Assembly (NCBI GenBank): GCA_003427395.1
Contig: BFEA01000468.1
Span: forward strand, 1-27,051
Source of the DNA: Chara braunii
Lineage: Eukaryota; Streptophyta; Charophyceae; Charales; Characeae
DNA: 27,051 bases
Direction: 5' to 3'
Positions 9,102 through 16,587 of this stretch are shown here, one piece after another; the first letter of the stretch is position 1, and every line of letters begins with the position of its first letter. The notes below the pieces were generated by a model. The model saw only the letters and a list, made by a program, of their open reading frames with translations. It was not told where the DNA came from and ran no database searches. A program made the translations under genes and the position numbers.

Positions 9102-10040
9102 GAAGTTATGATGGTGTTAATAAAGAAAGCCGGTGAGTCTTCTTTTTCCTACCCTCCAATTATTGAAAGTCTTCTTTTAGAGTTTAAGGATCTGCAGACT
9201 GAACCTTCCGGAATCACGAAACATCTTATTAAGAACACTATTGAAATCATTCCGGGTAGCAAGATTCTCAAGGGCCCTGTCTATCGAATGTCTTCTAGGG
9301 GAATTGAAGAAACAACTGCAGGACCTTATTGACAAGGAATTTCGCCCTAGCTCATCTCCCTATGGTGCACCTGTCTTGTTTATGCCCAAAAAGGAAGGTG
9401 AACTACATCTATGTGCTGACTATCGAGGATTGAATGTCGTTACTGTCAAGAATGTCGAACCGCTTCCTCGCATTGACGAGTTACTTTATCAATTGCAGGG
9501 TTGTAAGTATTTCAGTAAGATTGATCTAAAATCTGGGTAGCATCAAATCGAGGTAAAACCCACGGATCAACACAAGACTGNCTTCCGGACAAGGTATGGC
9601 CATTACGAGTTCATGGTAATGCCTNTCAGATTGACAAATGCCCCTGCAACGTTCCAACGGTCAATGAATGAATTGTTTCGTCAACGGTTGGATCAGTTTG
9701 TTACTGTCTATCTTGATGATATGCTCGTGTGTAGTAAAACCTTAGAAGATCACGAGAAACATCGTCGTATAATATTAGAGAAGTTGCGAGAGGGCAACTT
9801 TAAGATAAACCCAAAAAAGTTGAATTCGCTAAGTCCGAAGTCTTATACTTAGGACATATAGTGAACGACGAAGGTCTCAAACCAGAAGAAAATAACATAT
9901 CAACAATTTGAGATTGACCACGACCTAAGTCTGTACCTGAAGTCCGATTTTTCCTTGGTTTGGCAAGTTACTATAGAAAGTTCGTCAGGAACTTCTCATT
10001 GATCGCCGCACCAATGAGAAGATTGTTGAAGAAAGGAACC
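9102..10040 (+). pseudogene. Element A reverse transcriptase
   Basis: This is an RNA-dependent DNA polymerase of Ty3/gypsy type. The pre-RT linker (about 9108-9295) contains an IEIIPGSK-type segment. A +1 shift near 9297 leads into the fingers ([16 protein letters not shown], 9349-9400), then [18 protein letters not shown] and [13 protein letters not shown] at 9538-9540 replaces the conserved Tyr that follows. The palm continues with NAPATFQ and an intact YLDD at 9709-9720. A second frameshift near 9823 leads into LYLGHIVN and FFLGLASYYRKFVRNF, the usual RT connection segment, interrupted by stops near 9909 and 10044. The catalytic residues survive but the enzyme cannot be made whole. Confidence 0.9.
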
Positions 10041-10514
10041 ATCTAATTGTGGGACAAGGACTGTGAGTCTTCCTTTAAGAAGGTAAAGTATGCTTTGACT
10101 CACTATCCTGTTCTGAAAATTGTTGATCCGTCACTTATCTTCATTGTTACTACTAATGCAAGTCAGTACGGAATTGGCGCAGTCCTTGTCGTTGTAAAAG
10201 ACCCAACTTTACTTCCCAATTATAGAGTAACCGATGGTTTGTTTTTCTTGCTAGACCAAACTGAACAAAGATTGTGTATTCCCCACAAGGAAGAACTTAA
10301 AAGTCTCCTGATTGGGGAATGTCATGACACTGAAAGACATTTTGGTTTCAAGAGAACTTATGATGAGGTTAGGGAACGTTTTGAGTGCAACCAATTGAAG
10401 GAAGATGTACTAACTTATGTTCGTACATATCTTGTGTGTAAGAGAAACAAACCCTCACACGAGAATCCACTTGGTCTTCTGAAACCATTACCGATTCCTA
10501 GCCAACGGCAATAG
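10041..10514 (+). pseudogene. Element A RNase H remnant fused to integrase zinc domain
   Basis: The frame starts with the end of the RT connection (CESSFKKVKYALTHYPVL) and the first RNase H strand (TTNASQYGIGAVL, about 10147-10190). There the conserved first catalytic Asp of TDAS is replaced by Asn. About ten residues later the sequence is already in the linker and then the integrase N-terminal zinc domain: His in ECHDTERH, then YVRTYLVCKRNK, in which the first of the two Cys is Tyr. Nearly the whole RNase H domain, normally over 100 residues, is therefore deleted near 10190-10200. The frame ends at 10514, where another short piece before the integrase core is missing. Confidence 0.75.
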
Positions 10515-10521
10515 TCAAGTA

Positions 10522-11061
10522 ATGGTTATTGTGGATCGTTTCTCTAAATATGTCATGTTTATTCCCTTACCCACAGAAGCGCGAACAGAACTTGTCATCC
10601 AAAAGTTTCAAATGCGATGGGTGACTGAGTATGGTTTTCCTCGCTCTATTGTATCTGATCGTGATGCCAGGTTCACAAGTATGCCATGGCAAAAGCTTAT
10701 GGAAGCATACGGTGCACGATTGACCGTGTCGTCAGGGCGACACCCTGAAACGAACAGACAAAGTGAACAGATGAACCGTTTGTGTCAGCAGCTTTTCCGC
10801 ATGTATGTGAGACCCGATCAGATTGATTGGGATGAGAACTTACCCAAGATAGCAAGTGCATACAACAGTAATGTTCATACCGCTACAGGGCGTACACCTA
10901 ATGCACCGCACAAGGGGTGGAAACCCAAGCGTCTCATTAATGTGTTAACACGGAACCAATTCCTAAGGTTACCTACAGGGACCCGGGAGTATGCAGTATT
11001 ATTTCAAGAAGACATTAAGAAAGTAAAGAATAACTTAAAGAGCTCAGGACCAGATGATTGA
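10522..11061 (+). pseudogene. Element A integrase catalytic core
   Basis: This is the retroviral-type integrase core, which catalyses strand transfer of element DNA into the chromosome. All three acidic residues are present: Asp in VDRFSKY (10534-10536), Asp in VSDRDARF (10657-10659) and Glu in QSEQMNR (10765-10767). A typical RPDQIDWDENLP segment and a YNSNVHTATGRTP segment follow. The usual MDFITxLP motif just upstream is lost in a small deletion near 10505-10520. The frame is lost again at about 11040 and closes at 11061, while the C-terminal region continues in another phase from 11054. This domain is the best preserved of element A. Confidence 0.85.
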
Positions 11062-11542
11062 GCAAGCTGACAAGCATCGTCAACCATTAACATTCAAGGA
11101 AGGTGATCTAGTTTGGGTAAAGTCCAAAGAGTTTTCATTGGAAGAAGATGTGTCTCAAAAACTTATGCTTGTCTATTTTGGACCCTGGGAAGTTCTCAAA
11201 GTAATTGGGGATGCAGAGGGACCATCTTATCGTATTGATATTCCTCCTCACCTCAAAACGTATCATGTTTTTCACACGTCCAAATTGTTACCTTATGTAG
11301 AAGGAAATGAGTTTCCTAACAAACCATCTATGATTCCGCCATCCATGGAAGGCAGATATGAAGTAGACAGAATCATAGAGTGTGGGTACTTTCCTACAGG
11401 TGGAAGTGGACGACCCCAGAAGCAGTTTAAGGAACGTCTTAAATATCAGGCACCATCTAAGGATAGATGGTTTAGTAAACGAGAATTACTTGAAACTGCT
11501 CCTGATATTGTATCCGCATATGAACGTGGGTTAAAGTCTTAA
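11054..11542 (+). pseudogene. Element A integrase C-terminus with chromodomain-like tail
   Basis: The frame overlaps the core frame by eight bases in a different phase, so a 1-base indel divides one protein. The first half is the GPF/Y-type DNA-binding module: FKEGDLVWVKSKEF, YFGPWEVLKVIG, then YHVFHTSKLLPYV. The last 65 residues (from about 11350) start YEVDRIIE and end RWFSKRELLETAPDIVSAYE. That is the shape of a chromodomain (three strands and a C-terminal helix), though the middle is divergent and the aromatic cage is not clear. In chromoviruses this tail guides integration to modified chromatin. The natural stop is TAA at 11540-11542, 40 bases before the 3' LTR. Confidence 0.75.
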
Positions 11543-11559
11543 ATTATTTATGCGATGGA

Positions 11560-11582
11560 ACTCGAAAATGGGTCGCCAGGAA
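11560..11582 (+). other. Probable polypurine tract region of element A
   Basis: Plus-strand DNA synthesis primes just upstream of the 3' LTR. Here the 20 bases before the LTR (GAAAATGGGTCGCCAGGAA) are only moderately purine-rich, so the tract is weak or mutated. The position is the main evidence. Confidence 0.35.
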
Positions 11583-12563
11583 TGCGATAACTCGTGTTCT
11601 GCAGCAGTCTCGGCCTCAAACGGCGCCTACACAACGCAGGCCAAACTCGGCTTGCACCAAGTAGTGTGACCACGCACTACCCTTGGAAAGTCAAGGGTCA
11701 AAGTTAACTGTCAGGTCAAAGGTACCGTGCCCAGGCCCTTGGTTGGATACACTCACTTGTTGTGCGCAGGTACCTAGACAGCATCAAGGCCACAGGTAAT
11801 TTTGTTTCAAACCAATCTGGGTCGTCATCTGCATTGAGATCTCGACGGNTGAGGGAGGCAGCACCNGGGGTCCAGACCCCGCGTCAACACTACAAAAGNG
11901 TTGACCTCTTGGCTTGGAGGACATTTTGTCTTGCGTCAATGCTGACTTTATGCNTTGACTACAACGCTAGCGCGACGCTGCGACNCTGNCTGGACAATGG
12001 CTATACGCAAGCACTTGGGCGACTATGACGACGCGCTGCTGGCTCGGCATGGTGGCTGGCTGGCAATTGTCTTCGGGGCATGCTNACGTGGCAGNTGCCA
12101 CGTGCCGCCGCTGACGTGGCCGCTGCCACGTGTACTATTGTTGACGTGGCGAGGCTACGAGACTGGCATTGCTTTTNGGATTGATCTTCACTCGGAGGGA
12201 GATCATGACTATGGGGCGCTAGTGGATACGTACCTGGTTATCTTGATGTCGACATTACTTCAGCTCGCTGATGAGGATTGATTNACGTGCCACGTGGNAC
12301 ATTGTGATAGAACTTNAGATGCTTGTTCAGACTATTGATTATTAAGGTGGCNATCGANGAGGGAGCCTGAGGAAGAAGTGGGCATTGTCTCTCTCTCTCC
12401 AGTCTCTAAGTCTATTCTCCCTCCTCTCTTCTTCGTCTGTGTATGATTTCTCCCATCTCATTTGTATNTGGACACGATTATGATTATTGANAATCATCAN
12501 CAGGTTNTTATCTATCTGGGCTTGCATTGTTGACAAGTGTCTTCACAATCTGGGTTCATTGCA
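11583..12563 (+). repeat. Element A 3' LTR
   Basis: It starts TGCGATAACTCGTGTTCTGCAG and ends GGTTCATTGCA. It is collinear with 4604-5556, sharing the TGACGTGGC motifs, the G-box palindrome, the CT tract and the pyrimidine-rich stretch. It contains about 20 N bases, while the 5' LTR has almost none after 4813. It is longer than the 5' LTR by about 28 bp near 11992-12048. It is followed by CACG. Confidence 0.9.
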
Positions 12564-12567
12564 CACG
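12564..12567. repeat. Target site duplication of element A, right copy (CACG)
   Basis: This CACG follows the 3' LTR and matches 4600-4603. The neighbouring sequence on this side encodes the beginning of the element B integrase core, on the minus strand. Confidence 0.7.
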
Positions 12568-12960
12568 AATACCAGAAGAACTGAATATTCGCAGCTNTTC
12601 NGTCCAGGGGGCACGACAATATTTGTCACGTCCATGCTAACCCTTCNGAATGGCCGCTCGACTACAGTAAGCACTATCGACCTAGGCGGCTGAATCGGAT
12701 CCTTGTCTACCGCGCAGACCGGACAATTTTTAACGATGAATTTAACAACGTCCCGGATATTGGACCAATACCATTCGTTTTTGTCAATTGCTGCCTCCGT
12801 GATCCTGACAGCAAAGTGAGCGGCGGTTTCTTCGTGGGCCGAATTAACCCAGTCGTACCTCATGAACGGATGAGGCACCGACATCCAAATCCCACTACCA
12901 TCCGTCTTTCATTTTTCTAACCGTTCGTCGTTCCATCGGTAATCTCGTGCCCTCTTGTTG
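12568..12960 (-). pseudogene. Element B integrase N-terminus (zinc domain and start of core)
   Basis: On the minus strand from about 12960 a linker (DYRWNDERLEKMKDGW) leads to the HHCC zinc domain at about 12830-12700. Its His pair is in HEETAAH, with WYWSNIRDVV in the middle, and its Cys pair is in NCPVCAVDK. The first strand of the catalytic core follows (SMDVTNIVVPPG, then YSVLLVFV), and the frame runs into the 3' LTR of element A at 12563. The catalytic Asp that should come next is found at 4600 on the other side of element A. A stop near 12905 and several N bases mark decay. Confidence 0.8.
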
Positions 12961-13325
12961 GCTCACCTCCAATCTTCCTTGGTGAATTCTCAGAGGGAGT
13001 TCCCGACCACCGTGGCTATCAAAACGACATATGTCCATACTTCCGCCCGTCGAAATTTACGTGTCGTTGGGATTTTACCGGTTCGACACAAGGAACATAA
13101 CCAGGCTTTATCCGCATTTCTGTATTAAATACAGGACCCATGGCCTTGTGAGACACACCGTTCACAGTCTACCCACCCGACATACCCTTCGCCACTAGGA
13201 TGCATAGGAACCGACTCACGATATTGCTTTGCAAAAATAACAAAATTTTCCAGGCAATGAGAGAAGAGAAGAAGATGAGAGGGGAGAAAGGGGGCCTCTA
13301 GAGTTACCTTCTCCACCCATCGCCA
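12961..13325 (-). other. Degenerate RNase H to integrase linker of element B
   Basis: This lies between recognisable RNase H (13326) and integrase (12960) on the minus strand. No continuous frame survives. Its length fits the spacer usually seen between these domains, and it is taken as decayed element B sequence. No other gene is seen on either strand. Confidence 0.5.
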
Positions 13326-13925
13326 TCATCTCCACGTGTTACTTTCTGGAGGTCCGGGGGAGAATGGCCACTTCTCCGTACGGGGGTCCCTTGGCTGGCT
13401 CCGACTCCTTCCACGGAGTGATCTTTCTATTTCGGCCACCTTGCTTGGCCGATGCAGCCGTGTCAGTCTGTCGACGTTCCCATGCCTTTCCGTCTTTCGA
13501 TGGATGATGTCAAAGTCGTATTCCTGTAGCCGGACAACCCATCGCCCAATCATGATCATATAGTTAGTGAGCCTCTTGAGGGCCAGCAGGTGCTCGTGAT
13601 CCGTGACGAGGAGGAACTTATGACCGTACAGATACAGATGGAAGTGTTGAGTTCCCCAAACAACCGCCTAGCATTCGCCTTGAGGGGCCGAATCATTCCT
13701 CCTTCCGTCAGGTACAGTTCGCGAGGCGTATTCGATTACGTGTTCGCAGCCGTCCTTCCCCTTCTAGGCCAAAATAGCGAAGATCGCTTCGGGCTGCCAG
13801 TCTGTGATGAGAATGAATTGCTTCTCAAGATCGGGCCGAATCAAAATAGGCGCGGAGGCCAGGGCCTCTTTTAAAGCGACAAAGGCGTGTTCGCACTCTG
13901 CGTTCCACTTCAGTCTTCCGTAGGA
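13326..13925 (-). pseudogene. Element B RNase H
   Basis: This domain would degrade the RNA strand of the RNA-DNA hybrid made by RT. Reading the minus strand from 13925, ECEHAFVALKEAL and APILIRPD (end of the RT connection) come first. The RNase H core follows with ITDWQPEAI (first catalytic Asp), IEYASRTV, HFHLYLYGHKFLLVTDHEHLLAL and finally RWVVRLQEYDFDIIHRKTERHGNVDRLTRL, the normal C-terminal end. Stops occur near 13765 and 13670, where Gln or Leu codons would be expected. The 13326-13559 part is one clean open frame. Confidence 0.85.
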
Positions 13926-14573
13926 GGTTTGTCAGAGGCCGAGCAATCGCCGCAAACCCTTTGATAAATCTCCGGTAGTACAAGGCCATCCCCAGAAAGG
14001 CTCGAACCTGTGCAGCAACGTAGGCGTGGGAGCTTCTCGAACCGCCTCGACTTTTCTCGAATCTAGCCTCAAAACCCCTCGGATCACTACGTACCCTAGG
14101 AACGACATCTCTGAAAGGAAGAACTCACTCTTCTCCAGTGCGACATTGAATCCAGCATCTCGCAACGCCCCCAACGTCCATGCGATGCGTTGAGCGTGTC
14201 CCTGATATCATTTCGAATACACCAGGATATCGTTCATGTACACAATGACGCAAAAGTTGATCATTCCCTGGGTCAGTCTGGTCTTGTTGACGAAGTTCTT
14301 AAATGTGGCATTCATCGCTCTCTGAAAGGTAACCGCATTGCATATTTCCATAGGGCAACGAACCCACTGCCAAGTGCATTCGAATAATACGAACACCGTT
14401 TTTGGTCGATCCTCCTCCTTAACTAGGATATGATGGAACACATGGCGAATATCAAACTTACTGAAATAATTAGCACACCCAATCGCATCCAACAAATCAT
14501 CAATTCGGGGAAGGGGGTACACATCTTTCATCGTGATGTCATTTAACTTTTTATAATCGATGCATATGTGAAC
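13926..14573 (-). pseudogene. Element B reverse transcriptase (main part)
   Basis: From 14573 the frame reads [28 protein letters not shown] (first catalytic Asp) and FQRAMNATF. The catalytic YxDD box at 14240-14229 reads YMND, so one metal-binding Asp is Asn. A single TGA at 14210-14208 interrupts the same phase, which continues with GFNVALEKSEF and SFLGYVV. A frameshift near 14015 leads into FLGMALYYRRFIKGFA, the RT connection. The N-terminal 35 residues of the open frame upstream of 14573 come from the inserted inverted-repeat element. The true fingers of this RT are found beyond that insertion at 15681-15945. Confidence 0.9.
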
Positions 14574-14576
14574 CGA

Positions 14577-14611
14577 CCTACAGTCTTCCCCCGAACAAAA
14601 CGCACGTATGT
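14577..14611. repeat. 35-bp inverted repeat, left arm
   Basis: It starts CCTACAGTCTTCCCCCGAAC. Its reverse complement is at 15361-15395 with 32 of 35 bases matching. The first two bases (CC) belong to the duplicated target CGACC, so the mobile arm itself starts TACAGTC. Confidence 0.8.
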
Positions 14612-14718
14612 AATATTCAACTTTCCTTGGAAAACTCGATTTTTCGAAGTAGCTCCTGAAAATCCGAATAGTACGCACGTTCAAATAGTATGCATGTGTG
14701 TACTATTCAAATAGTACA

Positions 14719-14720
<2 letters not shown>

Positions 14721-14765
<45 letters not shown>

Positions 14766-14965
14766 NNNNNNNNNNNNNNNNNNNNNNNNNNNNNNNNNNN
14801 NNNNNNNNNNNNNNNNNNNNNNNNNNNNNNNNNNNNNNNNNNNNNNNNNNNNNNNNNNNNNNNNNNNNNNNNNNNNNNNNNNNNNNNNNNNNNNNNNNNN
14901 NNNNNNNNNNNNNNNNNNNNNNNNNNNNNNNNNNNNNNNNNNNNNNNNNNNNNNNNNNNNNNNNN

Positions 14966-15036
<71 letters not shown>

Positions 15037-15073
15037 CCTATCTATCTATCTATCTATCTATCTATCTCTCTAT
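14721..15073. repeat. CT and TATC microsatellite spanning an assembly gap
   Basis: (CT)n runs 14721-14765, then exactly 200 N (14766-14965), then (CT)n at 14966-15006 and (TATC)n at about 15007-15073. The same dinucleotide on both sides suggests the gap is mostly more CT repeat. The N length is probably a placeholder. Confidence 0.95.
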
Positions 15074-15360
15074 CTCTATCTCAGTGACTTCCCTATGGCT
15101 GTTTGACGTGGAGGTCTTCTTGTCTACGTACAGTCTCGCTCCACCCCTCTACACATGCAGGATGTATACTTCCGTTTTCTAGGGGAAGATTCATTCTGGA
15201 GACTGTTTTTTTTTGTAATGAGGACCATTTCTCAATTTATGTGTGTCGCTTCAACTATGACGGATGCCCCAAGAACAGGCCCGTAGCTACCAGGGCATAT
15301 ACCGGACTTTTTTTGAGAGTTTGTTTACTGAAGTTGGTGCCCAAAACCCGTACGTATGCA

Positions 15361-15395
15361 ACACACATGTGTTTTGTTCGGGGGAAGACTGTAGG
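15361..15395. repeat. 35-bp inverted repeat, right arm
   Basis: This is the reverse complement of 14577-14611 with three mismatches, all near the inner end. It ends GACTGTAGG and abuts the next small inverted-repeat element. Confidence 0.8.
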
Positions 15396-15673
15396 CTACC
15401 AGAGTGGCACGGGGTCACTTGCCCGGTTGGGCCAAAAAAATAAAAATAAATAAAAATAAAAATATATTTTTAAATTTTACTTTTTATTTTAAATTTGGTG
15501 AAGAATTTTGATGCGACTCTGAGGCAAAAGTTGTTTAGTTTATTTTTCTGCATAACATAGTTTGTTTTTGAATTTTTTGGAATACTTTTTTTTTTCTTTT
15601 TTTTTTGGTTGGGACCTTCCTTGGTCCTTGCACGGGCTGGCCACCCGGGACCCAGACGGCCCGGCTGGTAGCC
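15394..15673. mobile_element. Candidate small non-autonomous inverted-repeat element (MITE-like)
   Basis: GGCTACCAG at 15394-15402 is matched by CTGGTAGCC at 15665-15673. The arms then continue imperfectly (GGGTC, CCGGT, GGCC blocks), and TA flanks both sides. The inside is strongly A/T rich (15436-15615) with no coding frame. This fits a MITE with TA duplication, as in Tc1/mariner-like families. It is short and the arms are imperfect, so the family is not assigned. Confidence 0.45.
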
Positions 15674-15680
15674 TAGGGAT

Positions 15681-16515
15681 CGACCCATTTTTCTTTGGAA
15701 CTAGAACTACGGGGAATGACCATGGTCCGCTAGCTGGATCAATCCAACCGTTAGCTTCAAATTCCCTGATTTGTTCCAGCGCTGTCCTCCGTTCGGCGAG
15801 GAAGTATCGGTATGGCTTGCAGTGGATTAGTGGGTGCATTCCGGTTTGGATTTCTTGCTCAATAACAAACAACAGCCCGATATTTGTGTCCTTGANGCTA
15901 ATCNCCCCTCGGTATTCGGTCAGGATATCTGCAATTCGTGGATGAGTTTCATCACGCACGTACTGGGGCAAATGTAGTTCATAAAGTTGTCCATGTATGT
16001 TAACCGTCACTTGTTTCGTGCCTACTTTTACTATCGTTCCCTGGTGGAGGAGCTGAAATAAATGAGTTGTCTGATCGTCACGAGAACACCGTGGTGACCA
16101 TCTGGCATCTTCTTCCCGGATTGCCACGTGTTCTTCTGGTGTTACGCCATCATTGATGTCCTGCAAGCTTACTAGTTTCTCGGCGATCTTGATCCCGAGT
16201 TCGTAAGGGTTGTCGCGCCTAGGGGGTTCCAAAGCTCCGTCCTCGGCACCCTGTCACAGCAATCCCCGTAGAGAGCAGGGAACGGGGTAGTTCTGTGATG
16301 TCACAAAACGCTTTCTTGTTAGTGTATCTCGAGAGAAATGGGGTAGTGGCTTCGTATAGGGTCTGAGGGGGTTCCAAAGAATCGGCCATTCGGGATACTT
16401 GCACGAGTGGTTCCCCTAAGATCAGAGCTCTCGTCCGTTGGATATTCTTTTTCGTAAGGATGAATGTTTTCGTTGTTTTCTGACGAGCAGGGTAGCGAGT
16501 CAGTTGGTGCGCCAC
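15681..16515 (-). pseudogene. Element B pol: protease-RT linker and RT fingers
   Basis: The minus strand carries two overlapping frames (16515-16219, then 16232 onward) joined by a frameshift at about 16225. The second contains an IVKVGTKQVTV-type segment and an acidic-hydrophobic linker that ends QIREFEANGWIDPASGPWSFPVVLVPKKNGS. That is the start of a Ty3/gypsy RT (fingers) up to the block before the conserved CIDY. It stops at 15681 where the inverted-repeat insertion begins. Residues encoded beyond (down to 15540) belong to the insert. The rest of this RT is at 14573-13926. Confidence 0.75.
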
Positions 16516-16587
16516 GCCCCAGATCTCTGGGTCCGCTTCGTCCTCGCTCTCAGAGGAACTATTTGATAGTTCTGGTTCCTTTCCCCT

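Larger units (their letters stand above)
4604..12563 (+). mobile_element. Element A: complete Ty3/gypsy chromovirus-like LTR retrotransposon, decayed
   Basis: The element is bounded by two direct LTRs (953 and 981 bp) that begin TGC and end GCA, with a CACG duplication outside. Inside are an initiator-Met tRNA primer site, a long leader, gag with a CCHC knuckle, protease, RT with YLDD, an RNase H remnant, and integrase with an HHCC zinc domain, a DDE core and a chromodomain-like tail. The order PR-RT-RH-IN defines Ty3/gypsy, and the C-terminal chromodomain suggests the chromovirus branch. All coding parts carry stops, frameshifts or deletions, so it is not autonomous. LTR differences (many substitutions and two indels of more than 10 bp) mean an old insertion. 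It lies antisense to element B. Confidence 0.9.
14579..15680. mobile_element. Composite insertion with inverted repeats in element B RT
   Basis: The segment splits the RT gene of element B between the fingers motif (KKNGS) and the following CIDY motif. CGACC occurs directly on both sides (14574-14578 and 15681-15685), and keeping one copy restores the RT frame. Inside are 35-bp inverted repeats (14577-14611, 15361-15395), CT and TATC microsatellites around a 200-N gap, and a second small inverted-repeat element (15394-15673). No transposase-like frame is seen, so it would be non-autonomous. Part of the content is hidden in the gap. The family is unknown. Confidence 0.6.

Noticed and set aside
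14690-15106. Long plus-strand frames encoding Leu-Ser repeats
   Set aside because: They are CT microsatellite read through, with 200 N in the middle. No coding signal.
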